The notes under the pieces: generated by a model
What the model was told of the DNA's origin: nothing
The model's database searches: none
The model's input: only the letters and a program-made list of their open reading frames with translations
Shown: positions 43,291 to 52,300 of the stretch, in pieces
Layout of the letters: every line of letters begins with the position of its first letter
Numbering within the stretch: position 1 is the stretch's first letter
Position numbers and translations under genes: made by a program
NCBI RefSeq assembly: GCF_049701175.1
Contig: NZ_JBNATW010000007.1
Span: forward strand, 1-64,000
Direction of reading: 5' to 3'
DNA: 64,000 nucleotides
DNA from: Thermovenabulum sp049701175
Lineage (GTDB): Bacteria; Bacillota; Thermosediminibacteria; Thermosediminibacterales; Thermosediminibacteraceae

Positions 43291-44118
43291 ATGATTCATA
43301 TTGTAACCGATAGTGCAGCAGACCTTCCATTGGAGATTTTAAAGGAGCATAATATTCATGTTGTGCCTTTGACGGTGAAAATTAATGGAGTGGAGTACAG
43401 GGAAGGAGTTGACCTTTCGCCACTGGAATTTCAACAAAAGATGTTAAGTTCCCGGGAACTTTCGGTAACATCCCAGCCCTCACCCTATAACTTTTTTAAT
43501 GTATTTCAGGAACTATCGAAAAAAGGACAGGTGCTTTGCTTTACACTCTCTTCAAAGCTAAGCGGCACTTTCCAATCAGCCTGTGTTGCAAAAAACATGC
43601 TGGGGGAAAAGGTAGAGGTATTCGATACCCTTGCAGGTTCTCTTGGCCAGGGAATCCAGGTAATTAAAGCGGCTAAATGGGCGGCTGAAGGGTTAAGTAT
43701 TGACGAAGTTATAAAAAGACTGGATGCTGTAAAAAGAGAAATGAGCATACTAATCCTTTTGGATACTCTGGAAAACATAGTAAAGGGCGGAAGGTTGAGC
43801 AGATTCCAGGGCTCTTTGGCAAAGGTCCTTGATATTAAAGTGATTTTGCATGCGGTGGAAGGGGCAGTAGAAATTCTTGAAAAGGTAAGAGGTAAAAAGA
43901 GATTTCTTATGAGAGCGGTAGAAGTTATATCGGAAAGGGGTAAGGACTTTTCCGAAAAAATCTTTGGCATTACTCATTTAGATAATGAAGAAGACGCGAA
44001 TTTCCTAATAGAGGTAATAGAGGAAAGATTTAATCCCAAAGAGATTATAGTAGGACCTATGGGGTATACCATGGGGACATATGCAGGTAAAGGCGGTATG
44101 ATTATATCCTTCGGATAA
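43291..44118 (+). CDS. DegV family fatty-acid-binding protein
   Basis: A 275-residue protein with the DegV N-terminus IVTDSAADLP, the SQPSPYNF segment, and LSSKLSGTFQSA, which contact the fatty-acid carboxylate. DegV/FakB proteins present acyl chains to the FakA kinase for phospholipid synthesis. A role as FakB is inferred from family. It stands alone and is followed by a terminator (44125-44150). Confidence 0.9.
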   Translation: MIHIVTDSAADLPLEILKEHNIHVVPLTVKINGVEYREGVDLSPLEFQQKMLSSRELSVTSQPSPYNFFNVFQELSKKGQVLCFTLSSKLSGTFQSACVAKNMLGEKVEVFDTLAGSLGQGIQVIKAAKWAAEGLSIDEVIKRLDAVKREMSILILLDTLENIVKGGRLSRFQGSLAKVLDIKVILHAVEGAVEILEKVRGKKRFLMRAVEVISERGKDFSEKIFGITHLDNEEDANFLIEVIEERFNPKEIIVGPMGYTMGTYAGKGGMIISFG

Positions 44119-44124
44119 AAATAG

Positions 44125-44150
44125 TCCCCCGTTTGGGGGATTTATATTTT
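44125..44150 (+). terminator. terminator after degV
   Basis: TCCCCC-gttt-GGGGGA stem followed by TTTATATTTT; likely bidirectional, also serving the minus-strand gene that ends at 44142. Confidence 0.65.
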
Positions 44151-47100
44151 CTCAAAATAAAATTTTAATATTTCATAGCTTTTCTTTAACCTTTCCCTGT
44201 ATACCGGATTTTCCCAGCCTTTCCATTTATAAGTTACCATTTCAATTTTTTCTTTTCCTGGGAAAACATCTATTATATTTTTTCCGGTTTTAACTATACC
44301 GCTTATTACAAAACCTTCTGTTTTTACCACTTTAAAGGTGTCCCTTTCAGGGTAATAGGGAAAAATTCTGTCGTCATCTAAAACAAGGTGACTGGATGGG
44401 TCTGTAATATTGAGCCTTGCCCACGGAATTCGAAGGTGGATTTTGTCGTCAATATAAAAACCGTGGTTTGAATCGCTGAAATCTCCGTAATTTATAGTGC
44501 TTCCGTCCTGCCTGATTTCAGGTATTATTTTTCCATCCATGGTGATTCTCTCTTTGTTGATTATAGGTCTTATTTCTTTAAATACACCCTTTTCCGTTTT
44601 CTTTGAAGAAAATTTCATATCGCCGATATTGTAATCAGGATGAGCAAGTATCTTAGCTTCCTTGTTTTTTATCTTAATAACAAATTCTATTCCGGAAGGG
44701 GCTTTTATATTAGAGTTTTCATCATATTTAAAATCACCTTTATTCCTATCATAAGTGTCTATTCCTATGATGACTTCTTTGTCGTCAATTCCTACATTTT
44801 TATCGTATTCCATATCTATATAAAGGTAAGTTTCGTCACTTGAAAGCTCAATACTTTTTACTATTCCATCGTCCTTCAGTGCAAATTCTGGCGTTTCAGG
44901 CTTAATGCTTTCGTTGGAAAGAATGCCGTAATTTTGTTCCGGATCAATAGCATTGTGCCAGAGAACATGCCTTTCATAGGGAATCATAAAAGGCTCGGTA
45001 ATCCACGTCTTCTTTGCCCATTCATCCATCCATTCAAAAATTATCCCGCCTAAATATCCTTCCCTTTTGATGGCTTTCATCATTCTAACTATACCTTCTC
45101 CCTGCTTTATCTCATCAAGTCCTCCGTGATTGTATCCGTCGGGATTGGTATGAGCATTTCCCATACCGGTAGCAAGCCCGAACTCTGCTACAAGAGCAGG
45201 AAATTTTTTATGCTGGCTGATAAATTCTTTTAAATACCCGCCGTACATGAACCTACCCTGTTCATCCTTGTATTCCTTATAATGCTCTTCATTATTCATA
45301 AAATCAGGGTAATTCGGATATATGTGATATGCCCCGAAAAATCCGGCTACATTTTTTTCTCCTAAATCAAAATTGTTTATATCAATAGATACTTTATCGT
45401 TGTATTCTAACTCTTTTTTACCCTCGAAATTAAACTCAGACCTGTGAACTATAGGGTCTAAGGTTGGCCAACTGACTATAGCAACAGGATGCTGCATTTG
45501 ATATTTTTCACTTTCGTATTTCATTACATAATCGCAGCTTTTGGCAAGCCACGCCTCTGTTGCTTGACCTTTTGTCGATGATATATATTCTCCTTTGAAA
45601 TTGAATCCTTTGTTCTTTTCGTTTGTACTGATAACTTCTTCAGGTTCTAATTCTCTCCCTACAAGGTATGCGATTGTCCATTGGGAAACATCTGCATTGT
45701 AAATACCGTATGATTTTCCTTTTCTTTCGGGTATATTTGCATTTCCATGTACAGCATCTATAACGTATTCTATTTCTTTTATGAAATTGTCAAGGTTTTC
45801 TTTGTCAAGATAATTGTGGTCCTTTGGGTTTTCATCAGGCCATATTTCCTGTATTAAATAAAGGGGATTATCCTTATGGATTTCGTTATAGGTTTTTAAA
45901 GCTTTATAAAATGCGGGGTGAATCAATGTGTAAACGCGTATGGTATTCGCGTTCATCTTTCCAATTAAATCAAACCATCTCAAATATTCTATCTCATTTT
46001 CAGGCATTTGAGTAAACCATTTCCCAGGAGTTGCAAAACTCATGTTTACGCCTTTTATAAAAAGTTTCTGCCAAGCGCCGTTTTTATATATTTCAAAACT
46101 TGAGTCTTTTATTCTTGAAACCAGTTTAATTCCATTAAAATTATATAAATTATCACCTGCTACATATTCTCTAAAGCTTTTAATATCACTTATTATCTTT
46201 TTCATCATGGGAACGTGAACCTTCCAAAAAAAGCTTTCAGGCGACAAAAAATCTATCCCTACCATTTTATAAAAAGGTGGGATATTTTTTACATCTGCAA
46301 AGTCGCCGGCAAAGTAGTAAGAAGTGTAATCTGTGTTTTTGTTTCTTATAATAGCCGGGAATACAGGTTTTAAATCATATTTTTTTAACTTTTCTTTACC
46401 TTTCTCTGTTACGTTTAAAACGAAATTGGCAATTATTTCGACATCTCTCGGTTGTATTATTTCAAACCAGTAATTGTAATTTACCTTGTCTTTAACTTTA
46501 AACTCTTTTAAATATTTATCTTCAAAATCTACAAAAATCTTTTTCTCTGTAAAATCATTTTTATCGAGGACAATAATATCGTTATCCTTAGAAATAAAGA
46601 CAAAGCCGCTGCCTTTAAATTCCCATTTCTGGTTGTACTGCTTTTCGTAAGAATCAATTACCCATATGGGTACTTCAACATTTTTAGAAAGATCATAAAA
46701 ATAACGACCGCTCCATCCGCTCCAAGTAAAACCAAATATATCTTCCATATCTTTTCTTACTTTTTCATTCGTAGGGTATTCAATAGTATTAAATTCTGCA
46801 ACTATTATTCTTCCATTATTTAGGTAAGATTTAATTTTAAAAAGTTCATCTTCTGTGAGCCCTCCGTAAATTAGACTTGACTTTGTCCCTTCAATATTTT
46901 CTTTATTAAAATCGTCTGTATAAACCCCGTAGGTGTCCGCGATATAAATAAAATCGGGATTGTTTATTTGCATTTCAAAAATTTTATAACCGTCTTTTCC
47001 GGGGTAGAATCCGAAATAATCTTTTTTGTAATCGAAATCTTTTAGCGTGATTTTATTTTTTATTTTCATATTGTTTAACACCCATATAAGCCCTTTGTGT

Positions 47101-47252
47101 TCTCTAAAATCTGTTGTTGGAACGGTTTTGTCGATTATCCAAACGTTGAGGTAAGTTGTGGGTTTTACGTAATATATAAAAATGGGAGATAATAAAAGAA
47201 TTATTAGTAAAATCATTGTAATAAAAATGATTTTTTTATTCAAAGTATCCAC
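44142..47252 (-). CDS. large membrane-anchored glycosidase-like protein
   Basis: A 1036-residue protein. One membrane segment at about 8-28 anchors it outside the cell. Residues about 30-370 form an unassigned N-terminal region with DYKKDYFGFYPGKDGYKI. The central part (about 390-790) looks like a TIM-barrel glycoside hydrolase of clan-A type: FIKGVNMSFATPGKWFTQMP, NTIRVYTL, LVGRELEPEEV and the candidate nucleophile segment PALVAEFGLATG, then FEWMDEWAKKTW. The C-terminal 230 residues are beta-rich, like a carbohydrate-binding or beta-sandwich domain. No specific family or substrate is recognised. It stands alone on the minus strand. Confidence 0.7.
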   Translation of the reverse strand: MDTLNKKIIFITMILLIILLLSPIFIYYVKPTTYLNVWIIDKTVPTTDFREHKGLIWVLNNMKIKNKITLKDFDYKKDYFGFYPGKDGYKIFEMQINNPDFIYIADTYGVYTDDFNKENIEGTKSSLIYGGLTEDELFKIKSYLNNGRIIVAEFNTIEYPTNEKVRKDMEDIFGFTWSGWSGRYFYDLSKNVEVPIWVIDSYEKQYNQKWEFKGSGFVFISKDNDIIVLDKNDFTEKKIFVDFEDKYLKEFKVKDKVNYNYWFEIIQPRDVEIIANFVLNVTEKGKEKLKKYDLKPVFPAIIRNKNTDYTSYYFAGDFADVKNIPPFYKMVGIDFLSPESFFWKVHVPMMKKIISDIKSFREYVAGDNLYNFNGIKLVSRIKDSSFEIYKNGAWQKLFIKGVNMSFATPGKWFTQMPENEIEYLRWFDLIGKMNANTIRVYTLIHPAFYKALKTYNEIHKDNPLYLIQEIWPDENPKDHNYLDKENLDNFIKEIEYVIDAVHGNANIPERKGKSYGIYNADVSQWTIAYLVGRELEPEEVISTNEKNKGFNFKGEYISSTKGQATEAWLAKSCDYVMKYESEKYQMQHPVAIVSWPTLDPIVHRSEFNFEGKKELEYNDKVSIDINNFDLGEKNVAGFFGAYHIYPNYPDFMNNEEHYKEYKDEQGRFMYGGYLKEFISQHKKFPALVAEFGLATGMGNAHTNPDGYNHGGLDEIKQGEGIVRMMKAIKREGYLGGIIFEWMDEWAKKTWITEPFMIPYERHVLWHNAIDPEQNYGILSNESIKPETPEFALKDDGIVKSIELSSDETYLYIDMEYDKNVGIDDKEVIIGIDTYDRNKGDFKYDENSNIKAPSGIEFVIKIKNKEAKILAHPDYNIGDMKFSSKKTEKGVFKEIRPIINKERITMDGKIIPEIRQDGSTINYGDFSDSNHGFYIDDKIHLRIPWARLNITDPSSHLVLDDDRIFPYYPERDTFKVVKTEGFVISGIVKTGKNIIDVFPGKEKIEMVTYKWKGWENPVYRERLKKSYEILKFYFEKI

Positions 47253-47365
47253 CGCCTTTTATTTGCTGTATTATTAAATCGAAATATAATAAAAAATTTA
47301 AAAATTTCTTTAAAAAATTATATTATTAAAGTCCTATTAAGTCAATAATATTTAATTCCCTAAAA

Positions 47366-47408
47366 AAAGACCGCTTTTTTAGTACAAAAACTAAAAGCGG
47401 TCTTTTTA
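47366..47408. terminator. bidirectional terminator after tusA
   Basis: AAAGACCGCTTTT..AGT and ACTAAAAGCGGTCTTT pair around ACAAAA; A and T runs on either side let it work on both strands. Confidence 0.8.
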
Positions 47409-47451
47409 TAAATAACAAGCTTATATCAAGTTGCCAATTTATTCAATGTCA

Positions 47452-47667
47452 TTATTTATATATCTTCAATACTGTAATCCCTTTTGATTCGGATTTTTCA
47501 ACTTTGTATCCTGCATTTTTTGCAAAGCGTGATATATTTTCAATAGATGTAGGGTTGTCAACAATAACTTCTAATGTGTCGCCATTATTCAATGTTTCTA
47601 AAGCCTTTTTTGTCTGAACCACCGGTAACGGGCAGGAAAGACCGTGGACATCAATAGATTTTTCCAT
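47452..47667 (-). CDS. tusA: TusA-family sulfurtransferase-like protein
   Basis: A 71-residue protein of the SirA/TusA fold with the conserved Cys in IDVHGLSCPLPVVQTKKAL. It is expected to carry sulfur or selenium as a persulfide or selenopersulfide. The ATG at 47667 follows AAAGGAGAGG; the frame's first ATG at 47688 would overlap that site. It follows yedE by a few bases, a common pair. Confidence 0.88.
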   Translation of the reverse strand: MEKSIDVHGLSCPLPVVQTKKALETLNNGDTLEVIVDNPTSIENISRFAKNAGYKVEKSESKGITVLKIYK

Positions 47668-47691
47668 AAAATTTTCCTCTCCTTTCAAATT

Positions 47692-48747
47692 TTAATCCTT
47701 TTCCACGTTTAAAAGGGCAATAGCGGTTAGAACAATAATCCCCGTTATTACTGCAATTTGGCCGTTGATGGAAACTCCTGCCGGTGATGCAGCAATTCCA
47801 AAGTTATGTGCAAAAGCTGCTCCCACAAGCATACCGAAAAAGGCTATTCCCGCATCGGTATCGCCTTCCCCCGACATTATACACTGCCTTAAAGGGCATC
47901 CTCCAAGTAAAGTTGAGCCCAAGCCCGCAAGGAACATACCTAAGAAGTTCCAAATCGCCATTGTGTGAGCAATGGGCTGATTGGCAAAGCCAAGCTTAAA
48001 CTTTCCTGTAATGAGGTTTAATATCAATGCCGTGACAAATATAGCGATGAAACCTGAAAAAAGGTGAAAATCCTTTAAAAGGTATATGTCCCTTATTCCT
48101 CCAGCCATGCAAAGTCTTGATCTTTGAGCTAAGATTCCTACTATCAAGCCTGCAGCAAGGGAAATAAGGAAGGGAGCTCTCATCGAACCCGGTCCTTTTG
48201 CGCTGAAAAAGATGAATTTGGGTGCTGCAAGGACTAGAATCAATAAGAAAATGGCGAATGCAGGCATGATATATCCGTTAACCTTTTCGATTTTATTGCT
48301 GCGTCCCAAGGTAAAACCTTTTTTTATAAAAATCAATCCATAGTAAATACCTGCAGCAAAACCAATGAATGCCACTAAAGCGTTTAAATCACCGGCAGAA
48401 AGGCGGAGCACCATCCGCAATGGACAGCCTAAGAATACCATAGCACCGATCATCACAAAAAAGCCTATCAGGAATCTTGTAAGGGGTGCAGAACCGCCTC
48501 GAGCCCTAAATTCCCCGGTAAGTGATGAGACAATAAAAGAACCGAGTATAAAACCCGGTATTTCGGGTCTTAGATATTGAACCAATTCTGCCCTGTGGAG
48601 TCCCAATCCGCCAGCTATATCCCTGATGAAACATGCCACACATATACCCATGTTTGCGGGATTGCCCAAAATTATTAAAAGGACTGAAAGGGCTCCAACG
48701 ATTATACCCGAAAGAATAACCAATTTATTCTGGCTCAAAAAGAACAC
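47692..48747 (-). CDS. yedE: YeeE/YedE-type membrane transporter (selenium-metabolism type)
   Basis: A 351-residue membrane protein with about ten hydrophobic segments. Two internal repeats each carry a Cys motif: FLGCPLRMVLRLSAGDLNA and LLGGCPLRQCIMSGEGDTDA, as in YeeE/YedE proteins where these cysteines relay thiosulfate or a related anion. The N-terminal NPANMGICVACFIRDIAGGL pattern is characteristic of the YedE form linked to selenium metabolism. It forms an operon with tusA. The substrate, thiosulfate or a selenium compound, is not fixed by sequence. Confidence 0.85.
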   Translation of the reverse strand: MFFLSQNKLVILSGIIVGALSVLLIILGNPANMGICVACFIRDIAGGLGLHRAELVQYLRPEIPGFILGSFIVSSLTGEFRARGGSAPLTRFLIGFFVMIGAMVFLGCPLRMVLRLSAGDLNALVAFIGFAAGIYYGLIFIKKGFTLGRSNKIEKVNGYIMPAFAIFLLILVLAAPKFIFFSAKGPGSMRAPFLISLAAGLIVGILAQRSRLCMAGGIRDIYLLKDFHLFSGFIAIFVTALILNLITGKFKLGFANQPIAHTMAIWNFLGMFLAGLGSTLLGGCPLRQCIMSGEGDTDAGIAFFGMLVGAAFAHNFGIAASPAGVSINGQIAVITGIIVLTAIALLNVEKD

Positions 48748-48969
48748 CTCCTAATGAAATATTATTCCTATCAAATTTTATCAGATCTTAGTAAGTGTAA
48801 GGATTGGAAAAAGTGATGGAAAGGAGTATATCAATAGAGAACAAAAATAGCTAACAAACATTATATATTGAAAAATAGTTATGGCACATAAATCAAATAG
48901 GAATAAAAAATATTTCAAATAATAAATATATAAAATAAAAAGAAATAAATAAAAATATAAAAAATATCT

Positions 48970-49117
48970 TGAAAATAATACCATAATTTGCTATATTATT
49001 AAATGGTGGTTTTTTATATTATTAAAATAAAATAAAAGAGGCCTCAGCTGAAGATGGGGGGATAGGGGGCTGCTGAGGCCTTATGTGGAAAGGGAGGTCG
49101 TAAAGCTCCCTTTTTAA
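48970..49117 (+). ncRNA. candidate small RNA with own promoter and terminator
   Basis: A promoter-like pair, TTGAAA and TATATT with 17-base spacing (about 48970-48998), is followed by a GC-rich segment in an otherwise A/T-rich gap. GGCCTCAGC (49041-49049) pairs with GCTGAGGCC (49072-49080) around a G-rich loop with GGGGGG and GGGGG. Then AAAGGGAG / CTCCCTTT (about 49090-49113) and a T run form a terminator. No ORF fits. Transcript would be about 110 nt. I cannot assign it to a known class. Confidence 0.5.
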
Positions 49118-49254
49118 CACAATTTTAAATATATTAACTTTTCTTAAAAAAAATTATACAACTAAAGTCATTTTATGTCAATAATTTTTATTGAATTAAA
49201 TTATGAAATTAAAATTTACTGTTATTTTTTAGATTTAAGAATATTGCTGCTACC

Positions 49255-49289
49255 TCGGGGGCAAATTGCGAACCCGAGTTTTTTTTATT
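49255..49289 (+). terminator. second intrinsic terminator in the same gap
   Basis: CTCGGG and CCCGAG pair around a loop of about 14 bases, followed by eight Ts. It lies 80 bases before the stressosome operon, so it may end a second short transcript or be an attenuator leader. The remaining gap 49118-49367 shows nothing else. Confidence 0.7.
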
Positions 49290-49367
49290 ATTTATATACC
49301 ATAATCAATAAAACGTGCTAAAATTTTAAAGTAAAAGGTTCAAAATTGTAAAATTAGGAGTGATAAA

Positions 49368-50717
49368 ATGAAAGAAAATTTTATGGAACAATTTTCTACC
49401 TTGCCTTCTGTGCCTGCAGAAGCAAATTTGGTGGAGGTTGCAAAAACCCTTCTTGAAAACGACAGCAGTATAGTTGTTGTAAATAGAGGAAACGAAATTC
49501 TTGGGTATATCGACTGGAAAGACATTGTTAAATTGCTGATTTCAGGTGGTGAGGATTTAAGGGTAAAAGCAGAGGAAATTGCAAGACCTATAAAAGAAGA
49601 AGAGATGGCGGAATCAATTGAAGAGGATTTACATGATATCATAGTTAAGATAAGGAAGCATGGTAGGATACCAATTTTAACAAGAGGAAAGGACGGTATC
49701 AGGAGAAAAATTTCTCCTGAAATAGTAATTACTCGACTTGCTAATTTGCATGATGAGGAGAGGAAAAAAAGGACTGATGTTGAATGTCTGATAAATGACA
49801 TGATGGATGTATTCCCTATAGGTATTACATTAATATCTAATAACGGTAATATACTTATTTCAAACAAGATTGCTAATGATATTATTTCGGGGAAATATAA
49901 AGATTCAAAAGAGTTTGTAAAAATATTTAATAGGGAACAAGCAGAGGTAGTAAAGTATAAAGAAGGGAAATTTTATCGTATTTGCTCAACACCTGTAAAA
50001 GAGGGTTTTTTAGTTACATTTACTGATATAAGTAATGAATACAATATGGTAGAAAAATTAAGGTCCAGCCAACATGAAGTTGAAGTTGCTTTTACAATGA
50101 TGCTTCCTGATCAACGAATTGAAGCAAGGTTAAAGTCCATAGTTGAATATATTGATCAGTACGATGAAAAATCAGGAATGATAAAAATAACTGGTGTCAT
50201 AAAAGAGGGATGTTTTAAACATGTGATAAATATGTTAAAATTGATAGCTGATGCTTTAAATCAAGGATTGTTGGAACTCCCTGGTATGGACAAAAATACA
50301 ATTGTACAGTCGACAATTCTGCATGATATAGGAAAAGTCCAACCGAGTTTGAAAATAGGAGATATAGTAAATCCCAAAGAAGTCTTTGAAAAAGGATATC
50401 TTCATGCCTTCCGCAGTGCAGAATTGAGCAAGGCTTTATATAATATTGATGAAAAGGTATATAATCTAATAAAGTTTCACCATCATGAGGAAAGCGAATT
50501 GCCTAAGGGTTTTCCTGAATACCTTTTGCCGATGTACAGATTTTTTAGATTAATAGACGGGCTCTCTGCTGGAATTACGAGAAGAGGCTCAAAAGCTTCT
50601 ATGAAGATAGACGGCACAAAAATATTTGTAAAAGAAGAAAGCAATTTTCCGGATTATAACCAAGAGTTTGAAATGGATATTTACACAGGTTATTATCAGA
50701 CAAAAAGACCATTGTAA
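49368..50717 (+). CDS. CBS-PAS-HD domain protein (HD-GYP-like)
   Basis: A 449-residue signalling protein. Two CBS motifs (about 12-125) could bind adenine nucleotides. A PAS-like segment follows (about 140-235, VFPIGITLISNNGNILISNK). The C-terminal HD domain (about 285-430) has LHDIGKVQPS and then HHHEESELPKGFPEYLLP, a degenerate HD-GYP signature with GFP in place of GYP. That points to a c-di-GMP phosphodiesterase or another HD hydrolase. It precedes the stressosome genes by 73 bases and is probably their first co-transcribed gene. Confidence 0.82.
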   Translation: MKENFMEQFSTLPSVPAEANLVEVAKTLLENDSSIVVVNRGNEILGYIDWKDIVKLLISGGEDLRVKAEEIARPIKEEEMAESIEEDLHDIIVKIRKHGRIPILTRGKDGIRRKISPEIVITRLANLHDEERKKRTDVECLINDMMDVFPIGITLISNNGNILISNKIANDIISGKYKDSKEFVKIFNREQAEVVKYKEGKFYRICSTPVKEGFLVTFTDISNEYNMVEKLRSSQHEVEVAFTMMLPDQRIEARLKSIVEYIDQYDEKSGMIKITGVIKEGCFKHVINMLKLIADALNQGLLELPGMDKNTIVQSTILHDIGKVQPSLKIGDIVNPKEVFEKGYLHAFRSAELSKALYNIDEKVYNLIKFHHHEESELPKGFPEYLLPMYRFFRLIDGLSAGITRRGSKASMKIDGTKIFVKEESNFPDYNQEFEMDIYTGYYQTKRPL

Positions 50718-50790
50718 AGTCAAACTTGTATTGATAAAATTTTATAAAAAGCCGATTTTATACTCTACTTTAAAGCAAGGGGGGTTCTGA

Positions 50791-51477
50791 TTGAAGGAAT
50801 ATATATTAACCAAATTTAATGAAATTTTATCGGAATTAGAAAAAGTTTCAGGTGTTAAAGAAAGTTGGGAAGATTTTTTAATGGTGTTAGCGAAATACGA
50901 AGAAGGAGTAAAAGAAAGCGAATTGCAAAAAAGTATACAAAACTTGTTTGAAATAATACCTTTTGAAAAAATTGTAGATGGGATTGAGTATTTAGCGAAA
51001 ATTGTAAAAAACTTTCCTGCTGCTTATATTTACAAACAAATATGCTGTGTTCAGAACCAATATCTAAAAGAAAAAAACAATTATTTAACTGAGTTAAAAA
51101 ATGTTTTAAGTGAACTTGCTACTCCTACTATTAGAATATGGAAGGATGTAGTATTATTGCCCCTTATAGGCACCCTTGATTCTGAGAGAGCACAGAGCAT
51201 GAGCGAAAAATTATTGGAATTTATATCGGAAACGAGGGCAAAAATTGCGATAATAGATGTAACAGGTGTGCCAATTATTGATACTGTTGTGGGAGGATAT
51301 TTAATAGAAATGTTTAATGCAGTGAAGCTCATGGGATGCGATGTTATTTTAACGGGAATAAAACCAAATATTGCCCATACCCTTGTAAAAATAGGAATTG
51401 ATTTTAATATGGTTATTGTAAAGAGGGATTTAGAGTCAGGACTAAAATATGCTATTTCAGAAATTGAAGAAAAATAA
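50791..51477 (+). CDS. rsbR: RsbR-like stressosome sensor (STAS domain)
   Basis: A 228-residue protein: an N-terminal sensor domain (1-105) of unknown ligand, and a C-terminal STAS domain (115-225). Both phosphoacceptor threonines of RsbR-type paralogues are present: Thr165 in PIIDTVVGGY and Thr197 in NIAHTLVKIG. It would form the stressosome core with RsbS. The start is TTG after AAGGGGGGTT. It is followed 15 bases later by rsbS. Confidence 0.9.
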   Translation: MKEYILTKFNEILSELEKVSGVKESWEDFLMVLAKYEEGVKESELQKSIQNLFEIIPFEKIVDGIEYLAKIVKNFPAAYIYKQICCVQNQYLKEKNNYLTELKNVLSELATPTIRIWKDVVLLPLIGTLDSERAQSMSEKLLEFISETRAKIAIIDVTGVPIIDTVVGGYLIEMFNAVKLMGCDVILTGIKPNIAHTLVKIGIDFNMVIVKRDLESGLKYAISEIEEK

Positions 51478-51492
51478 TGAGGAGAATTAAAG

Positions 51493-51885
51493 ATGAGGGT
51501 AGTTCCAACAATAAAATTATTTGATTGTTTAATTGTGCCAATCCAAATTGAACTTAATGATTCAACTGTTGAAAAAATCCAAAATCAAATATTAAATGAA
51601 ATTGAAAAACTCGGAATAAATACTTTAATAATTGATGTGAGCACAATAGATGTTATTGATAGCTATATTTCATATATGTTATTGGAAACTGCTAATATGG
51701 TGAAGATGATGGGCTGTGATACTTTCATTTGCGGAATACAGCCTCAAGTAGCACTCACATTGGCTCAAATGGGTATTGATTTGAAAGGGATAAATTTTGC
51801 TCAAGATTTAGAAGGAGCATTTAAATTAATAAAAAGGATGAGAGGAAATTCCTATGAAGGAAAAGGAATCTTTGATAGAGATTGA
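51493..51885 (+). CDS. rsbS: RsbS-like stressosome scaffold
   Basis: A 130-residue single STAS domain with the phosphoacceptor Ser57 in DVIDSYISYMLLE. RsbS normally holds RsbT in the unstressed complex and releases it when phosphorylated. The 3' end overlaps rsbT by 32 bases. Confidence 0.9.
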   Translation: MRVVPTIKLFDCLIVPIQIELNDSTVEKIQNQILNEIEKLGINTLIIDVSTIDVIDSYISYMLLETANMVKMMGCDTFICGIQPQVALTLAQMGIDLKGINFAQDLEGAFKLIKRMRGNSYEGKGIFDRD

Positions 51886-52300
51886 CCCAAAAGATTATGA
51901 TATAGTAGTTAAAATAAAGGATGAAAAGGATATAGTAGTTGCGAGGCAAATGGTTAAAGATTTTGCTAAAAGATTAAATTTCTCACTGGGAGATGTAACA
52001 AAGTTATCTACTGCTGTTTCTGAACTTGCCAGAAACATTTACAGATATGCAGGAGAAGGCTTTATATTCGTAAGAGAAATTAATGACAAAGGAAGTGTTG
52101 TTCTTGAAATTGTTGCTTATGATAATGGTCCTGGCATTAAAGATTTGAATTTAGCAATGCAAAGCGGTTATTCTACAACTAAGGGAAGTTTTGGCCTTGG
52201 ACTTTCTGGTGTGAAAAGGTTAATGGATGAATTTTATATAAATTCAAAAGTAGATAAGGGAACGGTTGTAATTGTGAAAAAAAGGAGGCGTAATTATTAA
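51854..52300 (+). CDS. rsbT: RsbT-like serine/threonine kinase
   Basis: A 148-residue GHKL-type kinase. N box AVSELARNIYRYAG, G1 AYDNGPGI and G2 SFGLGLSGVKR are intact. It phosphorylates RsbR and RsbS and, when free, activates a partner phosphatase or output protein. An AAAGGAGG ribosome site near its end serves the next gene. Confidence 0.9.
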   Translation: MKEKESLIEIDPKDYDIVVKIKDEKDIVVARQMVKDFAKRLNFSLGDVTKLSTAVSELARNIYRYAGEGFIFVREINDKGSVVLEIVAYDNGPGIKDLNLAMQSGYSTTKGSFGLGLSGVKRLMDEFYINSKVDKGTVVIVKKRRRNY

